Positions 42,303 to 51,537 of a stretch of 64,000 nt of DNA are shown in pieces. A program made the translations under genes and the position numbers. Each line of letters opens with the position of its first letter. The first letter of the stretch is position 1. Origin of the DNA: Deltaproteobacteria bacterium (GTDB lineage: Bacteria; Myxococcota_A; UBA796; UBA2385); NCBI GenBank assembly GCA_018401435.1, contig JAGYJW010000009.1, positions 1 to 64,000 of the forward strand, written 5' to 3'. The notes under the pieces are model-generated. The model was not told the origin of the DNA. It did not search any database and worked only from the letters and a program-made list of their open reading frames with translations.

Positions 42303-45077
42303 ATGAATGCGCCCGCCACGGAATTGCCGGTCCTGGGTCAGCGAGGCCTGAACCTGGCCCGCGTCCTGGATCGCCACCTGTTGCCCCGGGTCGAGAAGCC
42401 CAGCCGCTACCTGGGCTCCGAGACCAACGCGACCCTGGCGCAGCACAAGGATCTGTCGGCGGTGGAGGTGCGCATCGCGCTGACCTTCCCCGATCTCTAC
42501 GACATCGGGCTGGGCAACCTGGGCTTGCACATCCTCTACGCCATCCTCAACAAGCTGCCCTGGTGCTGGGCAGAGCGCGCCTATGCGCCGGGCACCGACA
42601 TGGAGGCCCTGCTGCGCGAGGCAGGCCTGCCCCTCTTCGCCCTGGAGAGCAAGGACAGCCTGGACGCCATGGACGGCATCGGCTTCACCCTGCAGAGCGA
42701 GCTGAACTACACCAATATCCTCAACATCCTCGACCTGTCGGGCATCCCGCTGCGCACCGAGAACCGGCGCGAGGACGACCCCCTCACCTTTGCTGGCGGG
42801 CCCGCGGTCTTCAACCCCGAGCCGCTCGCGCCCTTCATGGACTTCTTCGTCTTTGGGGACGGGGAGCACGTGATCGTCGAGATCGCCGAGGTGTTGCGCC
42901 GGGTGCCCCGGGAGGCCGGGCGCCAGGCCCGGCTGCTGGCGATCGCCAAGCTGGAGGGCGTCTACGTCCCAGCGCTCTACCCGATGGAGACCCTGCCCGA
43001 CGGGCGCATCCTGCCCCCGGTGGACGGCCCGGTCATCCGCAAGCGGCTGGCGCCGACCCTGGACGGCGAGGACTTCCCGGTCAACTACATCGTGCCCTTC
43101 ACCCGCCAGGTGCACGACCGCATCTCGCTGGAGGTGCTGCGCGGCTGCACCCAGGGCTGCCGCTTCTGCCAGGCGGGCATGACCACCCGCCCGGTGCGCG
43201 AGCGCAGCATCGACAATGTGACCGACCTCATGCAGCGCACGCTGGATGCCACCGGCTACGAGGAGGTCTCCCTGGTGAGCCTGAGCACCTGCGACTACAG
43301 CAATGTCCGCCAGATGGTGGACGCCGTGGTGCAGAAGGCGGCCCCCCAGCGGGTCGGGGTCAGCCTGCCCTCCTTGCGGCTGGACAGCTTCTCGGTGGAC
43401 CTGGCCGATATGGTGGCGGGCATCCGGCGGACCGGCCTCACCTTCGCCCCCGAGGCCGCGTCCCCGCGCCTGCGGGCCGTCATCAACAAGTGGATCCCCG
43501 ACGAAGAGCTGTTGACCATGGCCAGCAAGGCCTATGGGCTGGGCTGGGACCACGTGAAGCTCTACTTCATGATCGGCCTGCCCACCGAACGCGACGACGA
43601 CATCGAGGCCATCGCCGACCTCACCCTGCGCACCGTCGCGGTGGGCCGCAAGCTCAACCGCAAGGCCAAGGTGAATACCGGCGTGAGCACCTTCGTGCCC
43701 AAGCCCTTCACCCCCTTCCAGTGGGCCGAGCAGATCAGCCTGGAAGAGACCGAACGGCGCCAGGGCATCCTGCAGCGGCGCTTCTGGGACGAGCCCTCGG
43801 TCAAATTCGGCCGCCACGTCTCGGGCACCACCTTCTTGGAGGGCCTGCTCAGCCGGTCGGACCGCCGGGCCGGGGACCTCATCGAGGCGGCCTACCGCAA
43901 TGGCGCCCGCTTCGAGGGCTGGGACGAGCACCTGGACATGGCCGCCTGGTACAAGGCCATCGAAGACACGGGCTTCGACGTCAAAGACGCGCTTCGGGAG
44001 CGCGATCTGGACGAGCGCCTGCCCTGGGATCACATCGACATCCTCATCCCCAAGCAGTGGTTCAAGGACGACTGGGTCCGGGCGACCGAGCTCAAGCACG
44101 CCGAGGATTGCCGCCACAGCAAGTGCCACCGCTGCGGTGTCATCGACCAGGAGCGCGAGCTGTGCGCCCACATGCTGCGCAGCGCCATCGACGGTCGCAA
44201 GGCGGAGGCGAAGTGGGAGCGTCCGCCCCCGCCGCCCGAGCTGGGCAGCCAGCCCGCCGAACCCGGCCAGCCACCGGTGCGCCCCGCCGAAAAGCCGGCC
44301 GTGCAGCGCCTTATCTTCCGCGTCGGCGTGACCGGCGAGGCCCGCTACCTGTCTCATCTCGAGACCATGAACGCCTGGATGCGCGCCCTGCGCCGGGCCC
44401 GGGCGCCCCTGGTCTACTCCGAGGGCTTCCACCCGCACCCCAAGCTGGCCTTCTCCGGCGCCCGCCCCGTCGCCGAAGAGACGCTCGGGGACTACATGGA
44501 CATCATCCTCAACGAGCGACAGGACCCCGCCCTGCTGCTGGCCCGCCTGCAGGCCACCGTGCCGCCCGGCTTCAAGGTGCTGGGGGTGCGCGAGGTGGGG
44601 CTCAAGGCGGCCTCGCTGATGAGCACCGTGAGCGGCGCTGACTACCTGTTCTTTGTGGCCGAGGGCCCAGCCGACCTCGCCGACCGGGCCACCGAGCTGA
44701 TGGGCCGGACGCGCATCGAGGTCACCCGCCGGCTGAAGGCCAAGACGCGCAAGAACAACCGACGCGGGCCCACCACCCGGGTGGTCGATCTGCGGCCCAA
44801 CCTCAGCCACCTCGCCCTGCTCTCCCCCCAGGAGGCCCCCGTCCCGCCCCTCCCCGACGAGCAGGTGCTCGCCGTGTCGCTGGACACCACCGACGACGGG
44901 CGCGGCGCGCGTCCCAGCGAGATCATCTCGCTGCTGGGACTGGACGCCGCCCTGGTCCGGGTGCTGCGGCTGGACACCCGCTTCGTGGAGCGGCCCGAGG
45001 CCGATGGCGAGCAAGAAGCCGAGCTTCGCGGCGGCTTAGGGGACGACGGCGAGGAGGACGCGGCCCAGTTCGCCTGA
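42303..45077 (+). CDS. radical-SAM protein fused to DUF2344 domain (TIGR03960 + TIGR03936)
   Basis: A 924-residue protein. It has an N-terminal B12-binding-like region (IALTFPDLYDIGLGNLGLHI), then the radical-SAM core with C282, C286 and C289 in RGCTQGCRFCQAG for the 4Fe-4S cluster. Residues about 570-640 add KHAEDCRHSKCHRCG, possibly a second metal site. From about residue 667 (VQRLIFRVGVTGEARYLSHL) a DUF2344/TIGR03936 domain follows, ending about residue 900. In many bacteria the two parts are encoded separately and sit next to ribonuclease E/G genes; a role in RNA modification has been proposed but not shown. The ATG at 42303 has GGAG upstream. Confidence 0.92.
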   Translation: MNAPATELPVLGQRGLNLARVLDRHLLPRVEKPSRYLGSETNATLAQHKDLSAVEVRIALTFPDLYDIGLGNLGLHILYAILNKLPWCWAERAYAPGTDMEALLREAGLPLFALESKDSLDAMDGIGFTLQSELNYTNILNILDLSGIPLRTENRREDDPLTFAGGPAVFNPEPLAPFMDFFVFGDGEHVIVEIAEVLRRVPREAGRQARLLAIAKLEGVYVPALYPMETLPDGRILPPVDGPVIRKRLAPTLDGEDFPVNYIVPFTRQVHDRISLEVLRGCTQGCRFCQAGMTTRPVRERSIDNVTDLMQRTLDATGYEEVSLVSLSTCDYSNVRQMVDAVVQKAAPQRVGVSLPSLRLDSFSVDLADMVAGIRRTGLTFAPEAASPRLRAVINKWIPDEELLTMASKAYGLGWDHVKLYFMIGLPTERDDDIEAIADLTLRTVAVGRKLNRKAKVNTGVSTFVPKPFTPFQWAEQISLEETERRQGILQRRFWDEPSVKFGRHVSGTTFLEGLLSRSDRRAGDLIEAAYRNGARFEGWDEHLDMAAWYKAIEDTGFDVKDALRERDLDERLPWDHIDILIPKQWFKDDWVRATELKHAEDCRHSKCHRCGVIDQERELCAHMLRSAIDGRKAEAKWERPPPPPELGSQPAEPGQPPVRPAEKPAVQRLIFRVGVTGEARYLSHLETMNAWMRALRRARAPLVYSEGFHPHPKLAFSGARPVAEETLGDYMDIILNERQDPALLLARLQATVPPGFKVLGVREVGLKAASLMSTVSGADYLFFVAEGPADLADRATELMGRTRIEVTRRLKAKTRKNNRRGPTTRVVDLRPNLSHLALLSPQEAPVPPLPDEQVLAVSLDTTDDGRGARPSEIISLLGLDAALVRVLRLDTRFVERPEADGEQEAELRGGLGDDGEEDAAQFA

Positions 45078-45151
45078 GCGGACGGGGCCCGGATGGCCGG
45101 CCGGCGGTTAGGGCTCCCCCACCTCCCATGGCCCTCTCGCCCGGAGCCCCG

Positions 45152-46297
45152 ATGTTTCAGCTCGATTCCGACCAGCAGGCCCTGCAGGCCGCCGCGGCCG
45201 AGGCCGCCCGGGCCATCCTGGGGGCCACCCTCAAAGAGGACGACGAGGCAGAGCGCTTTCGAAAGGAGGCCATCGGCGCGCTGGGTGCGGCTGGTCTCTG
45301 CGGCATCCCCACGCCCGAGGCCCATGGCGGCTTGGGGCTGGGCTACCTCGACTATGCCATCGTGCTCGAAGAGATCGCCAAGGTGTCAGCCAGCTATGGC
45401 GTCTCGGTCGCGGTCACCGGCCTGCCCCAGGTGATCCTGAGCACCTTTGGCAATGCAGAACAGCAGGCCCGCTGGCTGCCCGGCCTCGCCGCCGGAGAGC
45501 TGCTGGGCGCCTTCGCGCTCAGCGAGCCCGGATCCGGCAGCGACGCCGCCAGCCTGCTGAGCACCGCCGTCGCCGATGGCGACGACTATGTGCTCAACGG
45601 CACCAAGTTCTGGATCACCCATGGCGGCCACGCCGATCTCTACGTGGTGATGGCCCGCACCGGCGGGGCGGGCGCCCGGGGAATCAGCGCCTTCCTCGTA
45701 CCCGGCGACAGCCCCGGCCTCTCCTTTGGAAAGAAAGAGGAGAAGATGGGCCTGCGGGCCTCTCCCACGGTCGAAGTGGTGATGGAGGACCTGCGCATCC
45801 CGGCAGCCAACCGCATCGGTGAAGAAGGCGCGGGCTTTCGCGTGGCCATGAGCGCCCTGGATTCCGGTCGGATCACCATCGCCGCCATCTCCGTGGGGCT
45901 GGCCCAGGCCGCCCTGGACGTGGCTGCGGCCTATGCCTGCCAACGGCGACAATTCAAGACGGCCATCATCGACTTCCAGGGAGTGGGCTTCATGCTGGCC
46001 GATATGGCCACCCGCATCGAGCAGGCCCGCCTGGTGGTGCACAAGGCGGCCTGGCTGCGCGACCAGGGGCGGCCCTACAGCCATGTGGCCGCGATGGCAA
46101 AATGCGCCGCGACCGACTGCGCGATGGCCGTCACCACCGACGCCGTCCAGGTGATGGGGGGCTATGGCTACACGCGGGAATACCCGGTCGAACGCTATAT
46201 GCGCGACGCCAAGGTCATGCAGATCGTCGAAGGCACCAACCAGGTGCAGCGGGTCGTCATCTCTCGGCACCTCAAGCAGCAACATGAGCAGGGGTGA
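45152..46297 (+). CDS. acyl-CoA dehydrogenase
   Basis: A 381-residue FAD enzyme that oxidises acyl-CoA to the 2,3-enoyl-CoA and passes electrons to ETF. The start is the ATG at 45152 (GGAG ahead) giving MFQLDSDQQALQ; a start at 45128 is possible. Signatures include FALSEPGSGSDAA (FAD loop), FWITHGGHADLYVVMA, and QVMGGYGYTREYPVERYMRD. The catalytic Glu is in IVEGTNQVQR near the C-terminus, as in short/medium-chain members. It stands alone 75 bp after the radical-SAM gene and presumably feeds the ETF encoded at 8.6-10.4 kb. Confidence 0.93.
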   Translation: MFQLDSDQQALQAAAAEAARAILGATLKEDDEAERFRKEAIGALGAAGLCGIPTPEAHGGLGLGYLDYAIVLEEIAKVSASYGVSVAVTGLPQVILSTFGNAEQQARWLPGLAAGELLGAFALSEPGSGSDAASLLSTAVADGDDYVLNGTKFWITHGGHADLYVVMARTGGAGARGISAFLVPGDSPGLSFGKKEEKMGLRASPTVEVVMEDLRIPAANRIGEEGAGFRVAMSALDSGRITIAAISVGLAQAALDVAAAYACQRRQFKTAIIDFQGVGFMLADMATRIEQARLVVHKAAWLRDQGRPYSHVAAMAKCAATDCAMAVTTDAVQVMGGYGYTREYPVERYMRDAKVMQIVEGTNQVQRVVISRHLKQQHEQG

Positions 46298-46453
46298 CCG
46301 CGGGGCGCCTCCCGCTATACTGCCGCCCTCAGGCCGCAGAAACCTGCACCATCGGCGCCATTCCTGGCGGCCGATAGCGGCAGGAATCCAGTTTGAAAGC
46401 ACCCATTGCGTCGATCCGACCACCCGCGGTCCGGTCGCCGGGAACCATCGCCG

Positions 46454-47935
46454 ATGAAAACCTGCCCCCTCTGTGGCTCGACCTATGCCGATCGGGTCGA
46501 CTTCTGTTTCCAGGATGGCGCCCCGCTGGTGGCCGTCGCTGCGCCGGACGCCGACGATGCGCCCGCCGGCCCGCTGGCCCCCGTTGAAGCCGACACCGCC
46601 AGCCTGACGGATGCGCCCGAACCCCGGGCACTGCGCCCCCGCGAGGCCCCCGAACCCACCGCCGCGCCCCCCGAACCGGCAGCCTCCCACCGCTCCCGCC
46701 GACCTGCCGCCGGATCGCCAGTCCCACGAGCCCGCGCCGCAGATCGCCGACCCGATCCAGCTGGTGGATCTGCCCGAGGAGCCGGCGCCCGACGACCTTC
46801 AAGGGCCCGCCGGGGCGCTGGCTGCACCCGAGACGCTGCCCGCGCCCGAGGTCCTGGCCGCGCCGGCAGCCTTCAGCTCCCCCACGCTGGTGCCCGACGC
46901 AGACGCCCTGGCAGAGTTTGCCGGCGACGAAGATCTGCCCCCGCCCGCCCCCATCGCCGATGTGGCCCCGTCGTGGCCCTGGTGCCGCCGGCCGCCGCGC
47001 CGGGCGAGGATGTGGGGCTGGGCGCAGAGGCCGATGGCTTCTTGCAGGAGGATGCCGCGGTCGCTCCTCCCTCCGACGAGGAGCCCGCGCGCAAGGGTGG
47101 CGTGCCCTGGCTGATCGTGGGCGCCGTCGTGATCCTGCTGGTTGGTGGTGCCGCGGTGGCCCTCAACCTCGACAAGGGCCCCACGCCGCCGCCCGCGCCA
47201 GCCGCGGTGCAGCCGCCGCCGCCCGCGCCGGCCCCCAGCCGCCGCCCGAGGCCCCGAGCCGCCCCCGAGCCGGTGGTGGACCCGGTGACGGATCCCAGCC
47301 TCGACGGCGCCGCAGCACCGCCCACCGAGGTGCCGCCCGCAGAAGCCCCCACGCCGGCGCCGCCCAGCTGGCCGCCAATGGCGTGCCGCCCACCCGACCC
47401 CCACGCCGCGACAGCCCAGCCCCCGCGCAACGCCGACCGTGCCGCACCCCCGGCGCCGGCACCGGCACCGGCCCCTGAGAGCAACGACGGCGTCTGGGGT
47501 GCCCCCCAGGCGGCCAGCAAGGGCTCCTTGACCATCTCCAGCCGCCCCACCGGCGCGACCATCTACATCGACGACAAGGCGGTGGGCCGCGCCCCCCTGA
47601 GCTGGACCATCGACTATGGCCCCCACCGGCTTCGGGCCGAACTCGACGGCTACAAGGGCGACGCGCGCAGCATCGACGTGCAGTCCGAGCAGCTGGTGGT
47701 GCCCTTCGAGTTGCAGCCCATGGTGGTCATGGGCAATGTCAACATCTTTGGCACCGCAGGGGCCCAGGTGCTGGTGGATGGCAGCCCCATCGGCGTGTTG
47801 CCCACGATGGCCAAGCTGTCGGAGGGGCGCCACAGCTTCAAGGTGGTGCAGGCCGACGGCCAGACCTACACCCGCGAACACGAGATCCGCTTCTCCCAGC
47901 CCGGCCAGTCGGTCAGCATCAACCTGAACCCCTGA
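46454..47935 (+). CDS. zinc-ribbon / PEGA-domain membrane protein, middle frameshifted
   Basis: A 493-codon frame. Residues 1-25 are a zinc-ribbon type sequence (MKTCPLCGSTYADRVDFCFQ). A single membrane helix (VPWLIVGAVVILLVGGAAVA, about 217-238) follows a long linker. The C-terminal third has two PEGA repeats (LTISSRPTGATIYIDDKAVG and NVNIFGTAGAQVLVDGSPIG). About residues 80-170 are Arg-rich and out of phase; the alternative frame gives an acidic Pro/Ala linker (QLVDLPEEPAPDDLQG). Two compensating indels near 46690 and 46965 are implied. It is probably a surface or periplasmic structural protein. Confidence 0.75.
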   Translation: MKTCPLCGSTYADRVDFCFQDGAPLVAVAAPDADDAPAGPLAPVEADTASLTDAPEPRALRPREAPEPTAAPPEPAASHRSRRPAAGSPVPRARAADRRPDPAGGSARGAGARRPSRARRGAGCTRDAARARGPGRAGSLQLPHAGARRRRPGRVCRRRRSAPARPHRRCGPVVALVPPAAAPGEDVGLGAEADGFLQEDAAVAPPSDEEPARKGGVPWLIVGAVVILLVGGAAVALNLDKGPTPPPAPAAVQPPPPAPAPSRRPRPRAAPEPVVDPVTDPSLDGAAAPPTEVPPAEAPTPAPPSWPPMACRPPDPHAATAQPPRNADRAAPPAPAPAPAPESNDGVWGAPQAASKGSLTISSRPTGATIYIDDKAVGRAPLSWTIDYGPHRLRAELDGYKGDARSIDVQSEQLVVPFELQPMVVMGNVNIFGTAGAQVLVDGSPIGVLPTMAKLSEGRHSFKVVQADGQTYTREHEIRFSQPGQSVSINLNP

Positions 47936-48034
47936 GGGTGCCGGGCCCACGTGGCGGTGGATCCGCGGGCCCGGGGCAGATAGCCCCCTCGGGACCGATG
48001 CAAGGGGCGAGCCAATCGCCCAAGTGAGGCCCCC

Positions 48035-48793
48035 GTGGCATCCGACGATCCCAACGACACGGCCCCCGAAGCGGCCGCCGAAGCGGCCACCCGCAAGGCC
48101 GCTGCCGCCCGGGCGGCAGACGCCGCCGATGACTTCCTCGAAGAGCAGCCCGACGTGCTCTTTCAGGCGCGGATGCGGGCGACGAATCTCGCCCTTGGCT
48201 ACTGGCGCCAGGCCCTGGCGGTCGGCGTCGTCATCCTGCTGGGCGTGGGCGGCTACGGCCTGTGGCGCGACCAGATGCTGGATGAGCAGCGCACGGCCCA
48301 CGCCAACGTCGCGCGGGTGCTGGCCAAGGTGCCCCGCGAGCCGGGCCCGGACACCGATTGGAGCGTCTACGCCGCCGAAATCGCCGCAGCCGGCGCGGCG
48401 ACCCAGGGCCCCGCCCGAGCCTGGGCCGACTGCCAGGCTGCCCTCATCTACGAAGAGGCCGACGACGAGGCCAAGTCCCTCGCAGCCTGGGAGGCCGCCA
48501 ACGCCGCAGGCGCCAAGGGCGTGCTGGGGTGGGCGGCGGCGTCGGGCTATGCCAACGCCCTGGGCAACCAGCAACGGGTGGACGAGGCCGCCGCCCTCTA
48601 CCGGCAGTGGGCCACGGCCGAACCCGGGGTCATCGGCGAACAAGCGCTCTTCGCCCTGGGCAACCTCTTCCGCGATGCCCGGCGAATGGACGAGAGCGCC
48701 CAGGTGTTCCAGGAGTTCGCACAACGCTATCCGGAGTCGCCGCTGGTCCCCCAGGTCCAGCAGGCCCTTCAGGAGCTGCAGGGGAACGGATGA
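48035..48793 (+). CDS. YfgM-like membrane TPR protein
   Basis: A 252-residue protein with GTG start behind GAGG. A charged Ala-rich N-terminus (about 55 residues) precedes one membrane helix (ALAVGVVILLGVGGYGLW, about 60-78), then periplasmic TPR-like helices (ARAWADCQAALIYEEADDEA ... ALFALGNLFRDARRMDESAQ). This is the layout of YfgM, an ancillary SecYEG/chaperone partner in E. coli encoded next to bamB. Here too it is coupled by ATGA to a BamB-like gene, so conserved synteny strengthens the assignment. Confidence 0.75.
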   Translation: MASDDPNDTAPEAAAEAATRKAAAARAADAADDFLEEQPDVLFQARMRATNLALGYWRQALAVGVVILLGVGGYGLWRDQMLDEQRTAHANVARVLAKVPREPGPDTDWSVYAAEIAAAGAATQGPARAWADCQAALIYEEADDEAKSLAAWEAANAAGAKGVLGWAAASGYANALGNQQRVDEAAALYRQWATAEPGVIGEQALFALGNLFRDARRMDESAQVFQEFAQRYPESPLVPQVQQALQELQGNG

Positions 48794-50025
48794 GCGCACC
48801 TGCGTGGCTGGCGGCCGCGGGCCTGGCCAGCCTCAACCCGAGCCCCACCGACGGCAGCCCGACTCGGGCGCAGTCGCCCTACCCGGGCGACTTCTCCGGC
48901 GCGCCGGCCCAACTCTGGCTGGAACACCTGCCGGGGGAGCGCGTGCCTTCGGCCATTCACACCGAGGCCGGCGGTCCGCTGCTGCACGGGCCCTACCTCT
49001 ACACGGGCACAGCGGGTGAAGACACGCTGCTGGTGCTCGATCGCACCGATGGCCGGCTGATTCGCCGCCTGCCCGCCCGGGGGCTGGTCCGATCCACGCC
49101 CGTGGTCGCCGATGGCCACCTCTTCTATGGCGACGCCGGCGGTGCGAGCTGGTGTTGGCGCCTGATTGACGGCGTACCCGCCGAAGAGCCCACCTGGGTG
49201 CATGTGGGCACCGCACCCGTGCTGGCCTCCCTCGCGCCCACCGCCGACCGCATCTATGTGGCCGATGTGGCCAATGTCGTGGTGGCCTTGGATGCGCGCA
49301 CCGGCGACCTCGCCTGGCGCCACGCCCAGAAGCTCGACCCGGGCCGCAAGGCCGAGCTCGAACTCTATGGCCACCCACCGCCGGCCCTGGTCGGGGAGCT
49401 GCTGCTGGCGGGCTTCTCCGATGGCACGCTGGTGGGCTTGGACGCCAGCAGCGGCGACCTGCTCTGGCAGCGCCGCGTGGGTGAGGGGCAGTACCCCGAC
49501 CTCATCGCAGACCCCCTCTTCATCGGCGGTGACGTGATCGTCGGGGGTTTTACCGCCCCCTTGGTCAGCATGGACCTCGCCACCCGCAACATCCGCTGGC
49601 GCATCGACGAGGTGGGCGCCGCCCACGGTGCGGCCCTATACCGCGACGCCGACGGACAGCCCGGCCGCCAGATCTTTCATGGCGGCGTGGACGGCATCCT
49701 GCGCGCGGTCGACCGGGTGACGGGGGCCGTGGACTGGGAGTGGGACTCCAAGACCCGCAGCGCCTTGACCCGGCCCCTGGTCACGCCGGCCGGCCTGCTG
49801 GTTGCCGCCGCATCTGGCAGCTTATACCTTATCAATGCCGAAACCGGCAAGAAGCGCTGGGAGTGGCTGCCCGGCTTCCACGTCTCGGGAATCACCGCGA
49901 CGCCGGCCCAGGAGGGCCGGCAGCTCGTGGCCGTCACCAACGCCGGCAATGTGGTGAGCCTGGCGGTGCCCGAGCCCCAGGCCGAGCGCCAGGCCAACCC
50001 CCTGCTCCGGGCCATGGGCCTGTGA
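48790..50025 (+). CDS. BamB-like PQQ-type beta-propeller protein
   Basis: A 411-residue protein overlapping the previous stop (ATGA). A short Ala/Leu N-terminus may act as a signal but lacks a lipobox Cys. The body has repeated propeller blades with D-A-x-T-G-x-x-x-W endings (VVALDARTGDLAWRH, VGLDASSGDLLWQRR, ILRAVDRVTGAVDWEW, LYLINAETGKKRWEW). BamB is the propeller subunit of the outer-membrane protein assembly machine. Adjacent YfgM-like gene supports a BamB role, but the lack of lipidation is a difference. Confidence 0.75.
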   Translation: MSAPAWLAAAGLASLNPSPTDGSPTRAQSPYPGDFSGAPAQLWLEHLPGERVPSAIHTEAGGPLLHGPYLYTGTAGEDTLLVLDRTDGRLIRRLPARGLVRSTPVVADGHLFYGDAGGASWCWRLIDGVPAEEPTWVHVGTAPVLASLAPTADRIYVADVANVVVALDARTGDLAWRHAQKLDPGRKAELELYGHPPPALVGELLLAGFSDGTLVGLDASSGDLLWQRRVGEGQYPDLIADPLFIGGDVIVGGFTAPLVSMDLATRNIRWRIDEVGAAHGAALYRDADGQPGRQIFHGGVDGILRAVDRVTGAVDWEWDSKTRSALTRPLVTPAGLLVAAASGSLYLINAETGKKRWEWLPGFHVSGITATPAQEGRQLVAVTNAGNVVSLAVPEPQAERQANPLLRAMGL

Positions 50026-50032
50026 GCGCCCG

Positions 50033-50581
50033 ATGACCCAGCCCCCCCGAGACCCCAAGGCGCCGTCGCAGCGGCCCGAAGACGCGGGGTCGGCCGAGGC
50101 CGCAGAGGCCCCGCGCGCCTCAGAGGCCCGGCCCAACCCCAACCGTCGCGACCGGCTCAAGGGCATGGCCCGCCGTATCTTCTCCGAGCTGGAGCAGGAT
50201 CTGGGCGAGGACCGCGACCCGCACCAGAGCGAGGCCCGGACGGAGTCCCGCGGGGAACAACGCGGGGAGCAGCGCGCTGAGCAACGCGCTGAGGGCCCTC
50301 GCCCAGAAGGCCGCTCCGAAGCCCGAGATCTGCTATGGTCCCTGCTCGAGACCGGCGACAAGGCCAAGACCGAGATCGTGAAGCTGGTGGCCCGCGAGGT
50401 GCGCGGCTACCTCGAGGCCCTGGAGCTTCACAAGGACCTCCACCACCTGCTCACCAACTACAGCCTCGAGATCAAGGCCAGCGTGCACCTCAAGCCCCTG
50501 GCCGACGAGCTGGTGCAGGCGCCTTCTCAAGGTCCGGGCATCCGCGCCCACCTGGCCCCGCTGGAACCCGAGGGCCGCTGA
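50033..50581 (+). CDS. conserved hypothetical protein with GEQR/AEQR repeats
   Basis: A 182-residue protein 7 bases after the BamB-like gene and likely in its operon. The N-terminal half is charged and disordered, with tandem GEQRGEQRAEQRAE units encoded by near-identical 12-base repeats (about 50248-50293). The C-terminal half is helical (DLLWSLLETGDKAKTEIVKL, then LHKDLHHLLTNYSLEIKASV), a type seen in Deltaproteobacteria without a known role. It is soluble, with no signal. It faces the convergent mla operon, ending 22 bases from mlaD. Confidence 0.65.
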   Translation: MTQPPRDPKAPSQRPEDAGSAEAAEAPRASEARPNPNRRDRLKGMARRIFSELEQDLGEDRDPHQSEARTESRGEQRGEQRAEQRAEGPRPEGRSEARDLLWSLLETGDKAKTEIVKLVAREVRGYLEALELHKDLHHLLTNYSLEIKASVHLKPLADELVQAPSQGPGIRAHLAPLEPEGR

Positions 50582-50603
50582 GGCCCTCGGGCTCTCTTTC
50601 GGG

Positions 50604-51530
50604 TCACTCCTCGGTCGGCACCACGGCGCTCTCGCGCAATCGAACGACGATGCCCTCCTCCCGAAGCAGGCGTCGAAGCTCCCACTTGTCGATCTGCTCC
50701 ACATTGTCGAGGATGTGGTGGATCTGATCCGAGGAGCTGTGGATATCGGCGAGCACGGCGCGCGCATCCGCCACGGCTCCTCGGGTCTCGCCCACCAGGC
50801 CCTGCACGTCGGCACTCATCTCGGGCAGGCCCTCGGTGGCCTCGTCCAGCCGCAATACCAGGCGCTCGGTGCGCTCCAGGGTGGGCTGCACCTGGCGCCC
50901 CACCTGCCGCAGCTCTCGCACGGCAGCGCGGCTCTCGACCAGCAGGGGGGAAAGCTCAGCCGAGGCCACGGCGCCATTGTGCAGCAGGGTCTCCAGATCG
51001 ACCACCATGCGCTCCACCCGCTCAGGGTCCTTGGCGATCACCGCGTGCAAGGTGGACACGATGGCCCGAAGCTCGGCGGGATCAGCCGCGGTCAGCAGCG
51101 GCCCCATGGCGTTGACCAGCTGGTCAATCTCCGTCTGGCCCCGCACCTGGGCGATCCGGCCGCCGTCTGCCAGCAGGGGCGCGTCGGGGCTCTGGGGCAG
51201 CAGCTCCAGGAATTTCTCGCCCAGCAAGGAGCGCGCCCGCACCTGGGCGATGGCGTCCTGGCGCAGGCCCACGCTCTGCTTCACGTCGAAGTGCACCTGG
51301 GCGAGGTCGTGTTCGACCACCAGCTCCCGCACGGTGCCCACCGTCACGCCAGCGATCTTGACCTCGGATCCCGGTCCCAGCCCCGCCGCGTCGGGCAAGG
51401 CCACCGTGGCCTGCAGCACCTCGCCCATGCCCTTGAGGGCCCCCACCTTGACCGACATCCAGGCCATCAGGGACAGCGCCACCAGAAGCAGTAGCCCCAC
51501 ACCAATCTCGTATTTCCGACTGCGCTCCAT
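50604..51530 (-). CDS. mlaD: MlaD-type MCE-domain lipid transport protein
   Basis: A 308-residue protein starting MERSRKYEIGVGLLLLVALS with one N-terminal membrane anchor. The MCE domain spans about 38-115 (LGPGSEVKIAGVTVGTVREL, then VRARSLLGEKFLELLP). A long helical C-terminal part follows (ETRGAVADARAVLADIHSSS). MCE proteins form hexameric rings that carry phospholipid between the ABC transporter and outer membrane. It is the last gene of a four-gene operon, 7 bases after mlaF. The C-terminal extension is longer than in E. coli MlaD. Confidence 0.9.
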   Translation of the reverse strand: MERSRKYEIGVGLLLLVALSLMAWMSVKVGALKGMGEVLQATVALPDAAGLGPGSEVKIAGVTVGTVRELVVEHDLAQVHFDVKQSVGLRQDAIAQVRARSLLGEKFLELLPQSPDAPLLADGGRIAQVRGQTEIDQLVNAMGPLLTAADPAELRAIVSTLHAVIAKDPERVERMVVDLETLLHNGAVASAELSPLLVESRAAVRELRQVGRQVQPTLERTERLVLRLDEATEGLPEMSADVQGLVGETRGAVADARAVLADIHSSSDQIHHILDNVEQIDKWELRRLLREEGIVVRLRESAVVPTEE

Positions 51531-51537
51531 GGGCCGC

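Noticed and set aside
42114-45014. 966-codon minus-strand frame
   Set aside because: Antisense to the radical-SAM gene, with His/Gln/Gly-rich shadow composition and no motifs.
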